The notes below the pieces were generated by a model. The model saw only the letters and a list, made by a program, of their open reading frames with translations. It was not told the DNA's origin and did not search any database. This document shows, in pieces, positions 36,359-43,643 of a stretch of 64,000 bases of DNA. Every line of letters begins with the position of its first letter. Position 1 is the stretch's first letter. A program made the position numbers and the translations under genes. The DNA is from CAZTCJ01 sp964612085. Lineage in GTDB: Bacteria; Pseudomonadota; Alphaproteobacteria; JAJFIK01. The stretch spans positions 21,057-85,056 of the forward strand of contig CAZTCJ010000006.1 in the NCBI GenBank assembly GCA_964612085.1, in the 5' to 3' direction.

Positions 36359-37327
36359 TCAGCCCTCTTCTACCCAGACCTTAATGATCTGGTGGGCGAT
36401 GGCCATGCGGGGGGGCACCCAGAAAGAGCCGTCCCCTTCGCCTTTCAGGGCCCGGCGCACGGCATCCCGGGTGAACCAGCGGGCCTCCGCGATTTCGTCG
36501 CCGTCGATGGCAATGTCCTCGCTTTCGGCGTCGCACAGGCAGCCGATCATCAGGGACGAGGGATAGGGCCAGGGCTGGGTGGACAAAAAGCGCACGGCAC
36601 TGGTGGCGACGCCGGTTTCCTCCATCACCTCCCGGCGCACGGCATCCTCGATGGTCTCGCCCGGCTCGATAAAACCGGCCAGGGCCGAAAACATGCCCCG
36701 GGGAAAGCGCGGGCCGCGCCCCAGAAGGCAGGTGTCACCGCGCACGGGCAGCATGATGACCACCGGGTCCGTGCGCGGAAAATGCTGGGCGCCGCAGGAT
36801 GGGCAGTCCCGGCGGTAACCCGCCTCGACAAACCGGGTGGGCGCCCCGCAATTGGCGCAAAAGCGATGCCGGGCGTGCCAGTCAACCAGGCTTTTCGCCT
36901 GGGCGAGGATCGCCGCGTCACCGGGGCGCAGGCGCATGGCGATGTCCCGCAGTTCCACGAAGCTGCCGAGCCCCGCAAGGGGCCCCTCCTGTTCCGGATC
37001 GGCCTCGGGCCTCAGTTCCAGCGCAAAATAAGCAATGTCCCGCTCCTGATCGAGCCCGAGAAACACCGTCACGGGCTCCGCCGCCACGAGACCTTCAAGG
37101 GCGCCCGGGCGCAGCCAGCCCACGTCGGTTGGACGCTCCCGGTCCCGGGACGGAATCACCATGGGCTTGAGGCGCCAGAGGGGGACGATCAGCGTGGACG
37201 GGTCCGCGAGCCGCGCTTTGAGCCAAGCCTCGTCCTTTCGAAGATGGGCCGCCCGGTCGAGCGGGTTGTTGGCGAAAGTGTTCGGGTTCTCCAGCATAAT
37301 GCCGGATGCGGGGGTCGTGGGTGCCAT
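36359..37327 (-). CDS. nudC: NAD+ diphosphatase / NAD-cap hydrolase (NudC)
   Basis: 322 residues. The zinc ribbon is CANCGAPTRF followed by DCPSCGAQ; next PRTDPVVIMLP and the Nudix box GFIEPGETIEDAVRREVMEETG (in two overlapping parts), then SQPWPYPSS-like TQPWPYPSSLM, the NudC specificity block. The enzyme hydrolyses NADH and removes NAD caps from RNA. ATG 37327 follows AGGAGTGCTCC. Length fits the family including the N-terminal NUDIX-like domain. Confidence 0.94.
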   Translation of the reverse strand: MAPTTPASGIMLENPNTFANNPLDRAAHLRKDEAWLKARLADPSTLIVPLWRLKPMVIPSRDRERPTDVGWLRPGALEGLVAAEPVTVFLGLDQERDIAYFALELRPEADPEQEGPLAGLGSFVELRDIAMRLRPGDAAILAQAKSLVDWHARHRFCANCGAPTRFVEAGYRRDCPSCGAQHFPRTDPVVIMLPVRGDTCLLGRGPRFPRGMFSALAGFIEPGETIEDAVRREVMEETGVATSAVRFLSTQPWPYPSSLMIGCLCDAESEDIAIDGDEIAEARWFTRDAVRRALKGEGDGSFWVPPRMAIAHQIIKVWVEEG

Positions 37328-37417
37328 GGAGCACTCCTGGCCTTTTGGGGAACGGATATTGAAAGGGGCGGAACGCCGGGTCCGGTGACGTTTTGCCATC
37401 AATGGCGGCCGTGCGGG

Positions 37418-37446
37418 TTGCAAGGCCCTTGGCTTCTCCTGATATA
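37418..37446 (+). promoter_or_regulatory. Sigma-70-like promoter of SRP RNA
   Basis: TTGCAA (37418-37423), 17-bp spacer, GATATA (37441-37446). Predicted start about 37453 coincides with the 5' end of the SRP RNA helix, which supports the call. Confidence 0.65.
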
Positions 37447-37452
37447 GTCGGC

Positions 37453-37551
37453 TCGGGAGGTTGGCTCGGACGTGTCACTCGCCAACCCGGTCAGGTCCGG
37501 AAGGAAGCAGCCGTAACGAGACCGGCGCGGGTCGCTGTCCAATCTCCCACT
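37453..37551 (+). ncRNA. ffs: Signal recognition particle RNA (4.5S)
   Basis: The universally conserved SRP apical domain is present: GGTCAGGTCCGGAAGGAAGC followed by AGCCGTAACGA. The terminal helix pairs GGGAGGTTGG (37455-37464) with CCAATCTCCC (37539-37548) over ten pairs. The RNA scaffolds Ffh for co-translational membrane targeting. It lies just before dnaX, the usual alphaproteobacterial position. Confidence 0.96.
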
Positions 37552-37652
37552 TCAATCCGCAACCGGCGGTTCCGTGTTGGGACGGGCCTGGCCTTTCCGG
37601 TCTGCATCGCCCCGCCGCCTGCCGGGCGCCGACCGCCGAGCGATCATCCCCC

Positions 37653-39584
37653 ATGGCGCCATCCGACCAGCCCTCAGACCCCGCCGTGCAAACGGGCCAG
37701 ACGGCCCCGCGCTACCAGGTGCTGGCTCGAAAATACCGGCCGCAGACCTTCACGGATCTGGTGGGCCAGGACGCCATGGTGCGGACCCTGTCGAACGCCT
37801 TCGCCTCCGGCCGGGTAGCCCATGGGTTCATTCTCACTGGGGTTCGCGGGGTGGGCAAGACCACCACGGCCCGGATCATCGCCAAAGGGTTGAATTGCGT
37901 CGGTCCGGACGGAACCGGCGGGCCCACGATCACACCGTGTGGCACCTGCGAGCCCTGCCGGTCGATCTCCGAGTCCCGCAATATCGACGTGCTGGAAATG
38001 GACGCGGCATCGCGCACCGGCATCGACGACATTCGCGAGATCATCGAGTCGGTCCGGTATCAGCCGGCCGGCTGCCGCTACAAGATCTATATCATTGACG
38101 AAGTGCACATGCTCTCCAAGGCGGCCTTTAACGGCCTGCTGAAGACCCTGGAGGAGCCGCCGCCCCATGTGAAATTCATCTTCGCGACCACGGAGATCCG
38201 TAAGGTCCCGATTACGGTGCTGTCCCGTTGCCAGCGCTTCGATCTGCGCCGGATCGAGCCGGAAGCCATGGTCGCCCTCATTCGCAAAGTGGCCGAACAG
38301 GAAAGCGCGACGGGGGAGGACGGTGCCCTGGCCCTCCTGGCCCGGGCGGCGGAAGGCTCGGCGCGGGATGCCATGTCCCTGCTCGACCAGGCCATCTCCC
38401 ACGGCGCGGCCGGGGAGGACGGCCGGGTGCAGATCACCCAGGACGGTGTGCGGGACATGCTGGGCCTTGCGGACCGGGGGCGGGTCCTCGACCTGTTCGA
38501 ACATCTCATGGAGGGGCGCACGGCCGACGCCCTGGCCGAGTTTCGCGCGCAATACGACACGGGCGCCGATCCCCTGATGATCCTCAACGATCTCCTTGAG
38601 GTCACCCACTGGCTGACCCGGGCGATCATTGTGCCGGGCGCCGCACGGGATCCGGCACTGCCCCCGTCGGAACAGGATCGGGGCGAAGCGTTGGCCAAGG
38701 ACCTCGCCGTCAACACCCTGACCCGCGCCTGGCAGATCCTGCTCAAGGGACTGAGCGAGGCGGCAAATGCCCCCAACGCCTTTGCCGCGGGGGAGATGGT
38801 GTTGATCCGCCTGGGCTTTGCCGCCTCCCTGAAGACACCGGACGATCTGCTCAAACTGCTGGGCGAGGATGCGGCGGCGCCCGCGGGCCAACCAGCGCCC
38901 CCGGCGTCCATGTCCCAGGGGTCCATGCCCCAGGGATCCATGTCTCAAGCGACGGTGTCCCAGGCACCGGCTTCCCAGGCCCCTCGATCCCAGGGATCGG
39001 GGACCGGCCCGGCGCCCTCTTCTCCCCCGACGGCACGGGCCAGCGGCAACGGACCCGTCAGGAGCGCCGCACCGCAGCCGGCTTACGCGCCGATGCCAGC
39101 GACTGAAAACGCATCCGCCCCCCAAACGCCCATTGCGTCCTTCGAGGCCCTGGTGGCCGAGGCGGAGCGGCGCAACGAAATCCGTCTTGAGGCGGAACTG
39201 CGCCGGCATGTCCATCTGGTGCTTTTCGAGCCCGGGCGCATGGAGTTCCGCCCCGCCGAAGGGGCGCCCGCGGATCTGAGCGCGCGCGTCGCCGCCGCGC
39301 TTCAGGACTGGACGGGGACGCGCTGGATGGTCAGTGTATCCAACGCGCAAGGACATCCGACCTTATGGGAAGTAAGCCAGGACGCGGCGCGCGAAGCCCG
39401 GCAGGCCCTGCTTGCCCACCCCCTCGTCAAGGCCGCAATGGAGAGCTTTCCCCGCGCCACACTCGGCGAGGTGAAGGACCTCCACGGGCAAGCCGGCCAG
39501 GACGAAAGCGCGCCGGATCTGGACCCGGCAGGCCCCGAATTCGCCGCCGAGGGCGGCGACGATCCGGATGACGACGATTTCTGA
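37653..39584 (+). CDS. dnaX: DNA polymerase III subunit tau/gamma
   Basis: 643-residue clamp-loader ATPase. YQVLARKYRPQTFTDLVGQD opens the domain, Walker A GVRGVGKTT is near 63-71, zinc cysteines lie around CGTCEPCR, and the DEVHMLSKAAFNGLLKTLEE block holds Walker B. A low-complexity linker of six 5-residue units (about 419-448, SMSQG type) precedes the C-terminal tau domain (PIASFEALVAEAERRNEIRL). I see no A-rich slippery site like that of E. coli, so a gamma form, if made, would need another route. ATG 37653 is chosen by homology; the frame is open upstream through the SRP RNA. Confidence 0.96.
   Translation: MAPSDQPSDPAVQTGQTAPRYQVLARKYRPQTFTDLVGQDAMVRTLSNAFASGRVAHGFILTGVRGVGKTTTARIIAKGLNCVGPDGTGGPTITPCGTCEPCRSISESRNIDVLEMDAASRTGIDDIREIIESVRYQPAGCRYKIYIIDEVHMLSKAAFNGLLKTLEEPPPHVKFIFATTEIRKVPITVLSRCQRFDLRRIEPEAMVALIRKVAEQESATGEDGALALLARAAEGSARDAMSLLDQAISHGAAGEDGRVQITQDGVRDMLGLADRGRVLDLFEHLMEGRTADALAEFRAQYDTGADPLMILNDLLEVTHWLTRAIIVPGAARDPALPPSEQDRGEALAKDLAVNTLTRAWQILLKGLSEAANAPNAFAAGEMVLIRLGFAASLKTPDDLLKLLGEDAAAPAGQPAPPASMSQGSMPQGSMSQATVSQAPASQAPRSQGSGTGPAPSSPPTARASGNGPVRSAAPQPAYAPMPATENASAPQTPIASFEALVAEAERRNEIRLEAELRRHVHLVLFEPGRMEFRPAEGAPADLSARVAAALQDWTGTRWMVSVSNAQGHPTLWEVSQDAAREARQALLAHPLVKAAMESFPRATLGEVKDLHGQAGQDESAPDLDPAGPEFAAEGGDDPDDDDF
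38907..38996 (+). repeat. Six 15-bp repeats inside dnaX
   Basis: Six in-frame 15-bp units encode SMSQG, SMPQG, SMSQA, TVSQA, PASQA and PRSQG, degenerating along the array. They form part of the flexible linker between the clamp-loader and tau domains. Confidence 0.7.
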
Positions 39585-39609
39585 TCCCTTGCCCCTGGAG
39601 AATGCACCC

Positions 39610-39933
39610 ATGAAAAATCTCGGCAACATGCTGAAACAGGCCCAGGAAATGCAGTCCAAGATGCAGGATATGCAAACCGAACTCGAGGCCATGGAAGTCG
39701 AAGGCGCCAGCGGCGGTGGGCTTGTCACCGTCACGCTCACGGGCAAGGGCGCCATGCGCGGCATCAAGATCGATCCCTCCTTGATGAAGCCGGAGGATGC
39801 GGAGGTCCTTGAAGACCTGATCATTGCCGCCCATGCCGATGCAAAGACCAAGGCCGAGACGGCCATGGCCGAAAAAATGCAGGACCTGACCGGCGGCCTG
39901 TCCCTGCCGCCCGGTTTCAAACTGCCGTTCTAA
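39610..39933 (+). CDS. ybaB: YbaB/EbfC nucleoid-associated protein
   Basis: 107 residues. MKNLGNMLKQAQEMQSKMQDM and the VEGASGGGLVTVTLTGKG core are diagnostic for the YbaB/EbfC DNA-binding family; C-terminus GGLSLPPGFKLPF is typical. It binds DNA as a tweezer-like dimer and is almost always between dnaX and recR. ATG 39610 starts at the family start; a longer in-frame ATG at 39568 would overlap dnaX. Confidence 0.96.
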   Translation: MKNLGNMLKQAQEMQSKMQDMQTELEAMEVEGASGGGLVTVTLTGKGAMRGIKIDPSLMKPEDAEVLEDLIIAAHADAKTKAETAMAEKMQDLTGGLSLPPGFKLPF

Positions 39934-39978
39934 GGTGAACGATGCGATGGGTCTGAAGTGCCTCGCGGAGGTTCGGCC

Positions 39979-40596
39979 ATGACCGCTGACAGGAGCCAGA
40001 CCGCGGAAATCGACCGCCTGATCACGCTTCTGGCGCGCCTTCCCGGTCTCGGCCCCCGCTCGGCCCGGCGCGCTGCCCTGCACCTCATCACGCACCGCGA
40101 AACGAGCCTTGCCCCCCTGGCCCAGGCCCTGAGCGACGCGGCCGCCGCGATCCGCGTCTGCGGCACCTGTGGCAGTGTGGATGCCTGCGACCCCTGCTGT
40201 ATCTGCAGCGATCCGCACCGGGAGGAATCGAGCCTGTGCGTGGTGGAGCAGGTGGGCGATGTCTGGGCCTTCGAACGGGCCAAGGCGTATCAGGGGCGAT
40301 ACCATGTTCTGGGCGGCACCCTGTCCGCCCTTGACGGGGTGGGCCCGGACGATCTATCCATCATGACCCTGGTGCGCCGGGCCATGGATCCGTCCGTGAG
40401 CGAAGTGATCCTGGCCCTCGATGCCACCGTAGACGGTCAGACGACGGCCCATTACATCAGCGAGCAACTGGGCGACGCGAATGTCACCATCACGCGCCTC
40501 GCCCATGGCGTGCCGGTCGGCGGCGACCTTGACTATCTCGACGACGGCACCTTGACGGCGGCCTTGCGCGCGCGGCGCTCGCTCGGCGCCGAGTGA
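39979..40596 (+). CDS. recR: Recombination mediator RecR
   Basis: 205 residues. Helix-hairpin-helix LARLPGLGPRSARRAALHL, four-cysteine zinc finger (CGTCGSVDACDPCCIC), Toprim domain with VVEQVGDVWAFERAKAY and LALDATVDGQTTAHYI (Toprim acidic residues), and the C-terminal RLAHGVPVGGDLDYLDDGTL. RecR works with RecO/RecF at single-strand gaps. The ATG at 39979 has GGAGG upstream. Last gene of the ffs-dnaX-ybaB-recR group; convergent with cheR. Confidence 0.97.
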   Translation: MTADRSQTAEIDRLITLLARLPGLGPRSARRAALHLITHRETSLAPLAQALSDAAAAIRVCGTCGSVDACDPCCICSDPHREESSLCVVEQVGDVWAFERAKAYQGRYHVLGGTLSALDGVGPDDLSIMTLVRRAMDPSVSEVILALDATVDGQTTAHYISEQLGDANVTITRLAHGVPVGGDLDYLDDGTLTAALRARRSLGAE

Positions 40597-40626
40597 TTGC
40601 CGTGCGCGAAAGGCCGCCCGGGGAGC

Positions 40627-41466
40627 CTACCCCGCTGCCGCGAGCGGCATGGTCCGTTCGGCCGAGGCCGCCTCGTATAGGCCCCGTTCGCCATTGACCG
40701 GCTTGAACCGGTCGGTAAGGCCGAAAATGGTTTCGGCCGCGCCCAGCACGAGAAAGCCATGGGGGGCAAGTTGGGCCGCAAGACGGTTAAGAACCTTGGT
40801 CTTCGTTTCCCGATCGAAATAGATCAGGACGTTGCGGCAGAAGATAATGTCGAACGTTCCCAGATCGGAAAAATCATGCAGCAGATTGAGGCATTTATAC
40901 CGCACCATCTCGCGAATGGTCGGCTTGATGCGCCAATGGTCGCCTGTCTTCTCAAAATATTTGATCAGCATCTGGACAGCGAGGCCGCGCTGCACCTCGA
41001 ATTGGGTGTAGACCCCCTTGGTCGCCCGCTCCAATACCTCCCGGGACAGGTCCGTCGCCAGAATGTCAATGGATTGATCGCCGAGCAGCGCCGGTTTCTC
41101 CGAGAGCACCATGCTTAAGGAATAGGGCTCCTGACCCGTCGAGGCGGCCGCGCACCAGACCCGCAAGGGACCTGTATTGGCCCCGCGTACCGTCGGGATC
41201 ATCAGCCGCTCGAACTGTTCGAAGGGCGCCTTGTCCCGGAAGAAAAAGGACTCGTTCGTGGTCATCGCTTCGGTGATCTCGACGAGCACGTCCTCGGGGG
41301 CCGACTTGCGGATCGCGGCGATGAGCGCCTGAAGGCTCGCATGCCCAAGCCGCCGCGCCAAAGGCGTCAGCCGGCTTTCAAGCAGGTAGATCTTTTCCGG
41401 GGTCAGCACCAGACCGGAGCGCTTGTGCAGCACCGTGGAGATGAATTCGAAATCCGCCGGTGTCAT
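40627..41466 (-). CDS. cheR: Chemotaxis protein methyltransferase CheR
   Basis: 279 residues. N-terminal helical domain (FISTVLHKRSGLVLTPEKIYLLESRL, in part), then the SAM-binding core: TTNESFFFRD, RVWCAAASTGQEPYSLSM, DILATDLSREVL and FDIIFCRNVLIYFDR. It methylates glutamates of chemoreceptors using SAM. ATG 41466 overlaps the cheB stop by 4 bp (ATGA). Final gene of the che operon; no receptor gene is visible in the window. Confidence 0.96.
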   Translation of the reverse strand: MTPADFEFISTVLHKRSGLVLTPEKIYLLESRLTPLARRLGHASLQALIAAIRKSAPEDVLVEITEAMTTNESFFFRDKAPFEQFERLMIPTVRGANTGPLRVWCAAASTGQEPYSLSMVLSEKPALLGDQSIDILATDLSREVLERATKGVYTQFEVQRGLAVQMLIKYFEKTGDHWRIKPTIREMVRYKCLNLLHDFSDLGTFDIIFCRNVLIYFDRETKTKVLNRLAAQLAPHGFLVLGAAETIFGLTDRFKPVNGERGLYEAASAERTMPLAAAG

Positions 41467-42623
41467 CGCGCGGCCCCCTTCAGAAAAGCGTCCACCCGGT
41501 CGGCCAGGGCCGGCAGCGGATCGACAGCACAACACAGGCCCGCGCTCGCCGCCGCGCCGGGCATGCCCCAAACGACACTGCTGGCCTCGTCCTGGGCCAG
41601 GACGCAGCCGCCGGCCTCGACAACGGCCTGCGCCCCCTTCGCGCCGTCACTGCCCATGCCGGTCAGCACAACACAGACCGTACCGGGACCGTCCACCGCC
41701 GCCAGAGAACGGAACAGCGGATCAACGGCCGGGCGGCAAAAATTCTGGGGCGGGTCCCGAGTGATCCGGATCACCATCCCCTCCCCTGCCGCTTCCACCA
41801 CCATGTGCCGGTCGCCCGGCGCGATATAGATCCGCCCGGCCCGGGGACATTCCCCGTCACGACCTTCCGCACAAGGGATATCGAGGTGGCGGCCGAGATG
41901 CTCGGCCAGGATGGGCGTGAAGGTGGGCGGCATATGCTGGGCGATGAGCACAGGCACCGGCAAAGGCCGGCGAAGCCGTTCGAGAAAGTGCTGAAGCGCC
42001 TTGGGGCCTCCTGTGGAACTGCCGATTGCAAGGGTACGGAACGGTCCCGGGGCCGGTGGTCGCAGCACGATGGGCCCGCCGCGTGGCTTGGGGCTTTCGG
42101 CACATCCATCAGCCGTGCGCATCTTCCATGCCGCCGGCAGGGGCTCGCCCCGCTTGCGCCGCAGGGCCTCTCCGAGATGGCGCACCTTGGCGGCAATATC
42201 CATCCGGAACTGGCTGAATTCGTCTTGTGAGAGCACGCTGCCGGGCTTTGCGACATAGTCCGCTGCACCGATCGCCAGGGCCTTCAAAGAGATTTCAGCC
42301 TGACGGGTGGTGAGTTGGGAGGCCATGATGACCTGAAGATCGGGCACCAGACGAACAAGTTCCGGCAACGCCTCCAGCCCGTTCATCTCCGGCATCTCGA
42401 TATCGAGCAGAACAATCTCGGCGCGCAGGGCCCGGATCCGGTCCACGGCATCGCGCCCATTCTCGCAATGCCCGACAATGGCGAAGCCGGGCTCGATACC
42501 AAGCCAGCTCTCAAGGATCCGGCGCATGGTCCGGGAGTCGTCCACGATCGCGATACGGATGGGAGCCCCCGTGGGATGGGCGTCTCCTCCCCCTGGGGCT
42601 CCGGCGGGTTGCGCTGCGGTCAC
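41463..42623 (-). CDS. cheB: Chemotaxis response regulator / methylesterase CheB
   Basis: 386 residues. Receiver domain with acceptor D74 (LLDIEMPEMNG), linker, and a methylesterase domain with Ser in AIGSSTGGPKAL, His in IAQHMPPTFT and Asp in TGMGSDGAKG. It demethylates or deamidates receptors after phosphorylation by CheA. Start is GTG at 42623, three bases after the cheY stop codon, so tightly coupled. The N-terminal about 20 residues are Gly/Pro-rich, which leaves the exact start slightly uncertain. Confidence 0.95.
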   Translation of the reverse strand: MTAAQPAGAPGGGDAHPTGAPIRIAIVDDSRTMRRILESWLGIEPGFAIVGHCENGRDAVDRIRALRAEIVLLDIEMPEMNGLEALPELVRLVPDLQVIMASQLTTRQAEISLKALAIGAADYVAKPGSVLSQDEFSQFRMDIAAKVRHLGEALRRKRGEPLPAAWKMRTADGCAESPKPRGGPIVLRPPAPGPFRTLAIGSSTGGPKALQHFLERLRRPLPVPVLIAQHMPPTFTPILAEHLGRHLDIPCAEGRDGECPRAGRIYIAPGDRHMVVEAAGEGMVIRITRDPPQNFCRPAVDPLFRSLAAVDGPGTVCVVLTGMGSDGAKGAQAVVEAGGCVLAQDEASSVVWGMPGAAASAGLCCAVDPLPALADRVDAFLKGAAR

Positions 42624-42626
42624 GGC

Positions 42627-42992
42627 CTAGACCAGTCCGACTTCGGCGAGCTTAGCCGCCAGGATGTCCTTGTCGAAGGGCTTCATGATGAATTCGTTCG
42701 CCCCCGCATTGATCGCCATGGTGATATGGTCGATGTCGTTTTCGGTGGTGCAGAACACGACAATCGGTGCGCCCCCGCCGTCTTCTTCCCGCAGGGCCTT
42801 GAGGAAATCCAGCCCGTTCATCACGGGCATGTTCCAGTCCAGGAGGATGGCGTCCGGCATGGTTTCGCGGCAGGTGGTCAGGGCCTCCTGCCCGTCGCCG
42901 GCCTCGCTTACGGCGAAATTGAGCCCTTCGAGCATCCGGCGGGCCACCTGCCGGATGACCCGGGAATCGTCAACGACCAGACAGCTTCTCAT
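42627..42992 (-). CDS. cheY: Chemotaxis response regulator CheY
   Basis: 121-residue single receiver domain. D8/D9 acidic pocket, D52 acceptor (LLDWNMP), Thr in VVFCTTEND and Lys in MKPFDK. It carries the signal to the flagellar motor. ATG 42992 begins at the domain with AAGG upstream; ATG 43010 would add six residues. Confidence 0.95.
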   Translation of the reverse strand: MRSCLVVDDSRVIRQVARRMLEGLNFAVSEAGDGQEALTTCRETMPDAILLDWNMPVMNGLDFLKALREEDGGGAPIVVFCTTENDIDHITMAINAGANEFIMKPFDKDILAAKLAEVGLV

Positions 42993-43145
42993 CGGGTGAG
43001 CCTTCATTCGGGCAGGCATCCAAGCGTCGGCATGCGAGTCTAGAAACACCCGGGATCAGGCCGACGCGGGCACAGGGTTCATAAGGATCTCACGGCGCAG
43101 TCAAGGATCGGTTAAGGGCCCTACCCCATCCGTAGGCGGATGGGA

Positions 43146-43643
43146 CTAAGCAGCCTGGATCAGATCGGGAAATTCGAGGACTTTGTCCACGTCGAACACC
43201 ACCAGCAGGCTGCCGTCGAGCCGGAAAACGCCCCGGGAAACGCCGCGCCAGCGCGGATCGAGATTCGCCGGGTTCGGCTCAAAGGACCGGTGTTCGAGGC
43301 TGAGCACTTCACCCACCTGATCCACGATGAGCCCATAGGACTCGCCATTCTTTTCGATGCCGACGGCCATGCATTCGGCCTCACGCGAACGGGGCGTGAG
43401 GTCGAGCTTGCAGCGCATGTCGATCGCCGTGACGATCCGGCCCCTCAGATTAAGCACTCCGGCGACCTCGGGCCTGGACAGGGGCACCTGGGTGATCGAT
43501 TGCGGTGCGAAAACGTCATGGATCATCCGTACGGGGATGCCGAACCACTGATCGGCGATCATGACCGTCACGAAATCCTCGTTGGTGCCGTCGAGGACGC
43601 CGGAGTTGCCGTCAGTGGCGGCGCTTTCGGTCGGAGCGGTCAT
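43146..43643 (-). CDS. cheW: Chemotaxis coupling protein CheW
   Basis: 165 residues. After a polar N-terminus, CheW motifs VTVMIADQWFGIPVRMIHDV, RPEVAGVLNLRGRIVTAIDM and YGLIVDQVGEVL are clear. It links receptors to CheA. The ATG overlaps the cheA stop by 4 bp. A 153-bp gap follows before cheY. Confidence 0.95.
   Translation of the reverse strand: MTAPTESAATDGNSGVLDGTNEDFVTVMIADQWFGIPVRMIHDVFAPQSITQVPLSRPEVAGVLNLRGRIVTAIDMRCKLDLTPRSREAECMAVGIEKNGESYGLIVDQVGEVLSLEHRSFEPNPANLDPRWRGVSRGVFRLDGSLLVVFDVDKVLEFPDLIQAA

Noticed and set aside
37653..39584. Programmed frameshift in dnaX
   Set aside because: No A-rich slippery heptamer seen where the gamma form would end.
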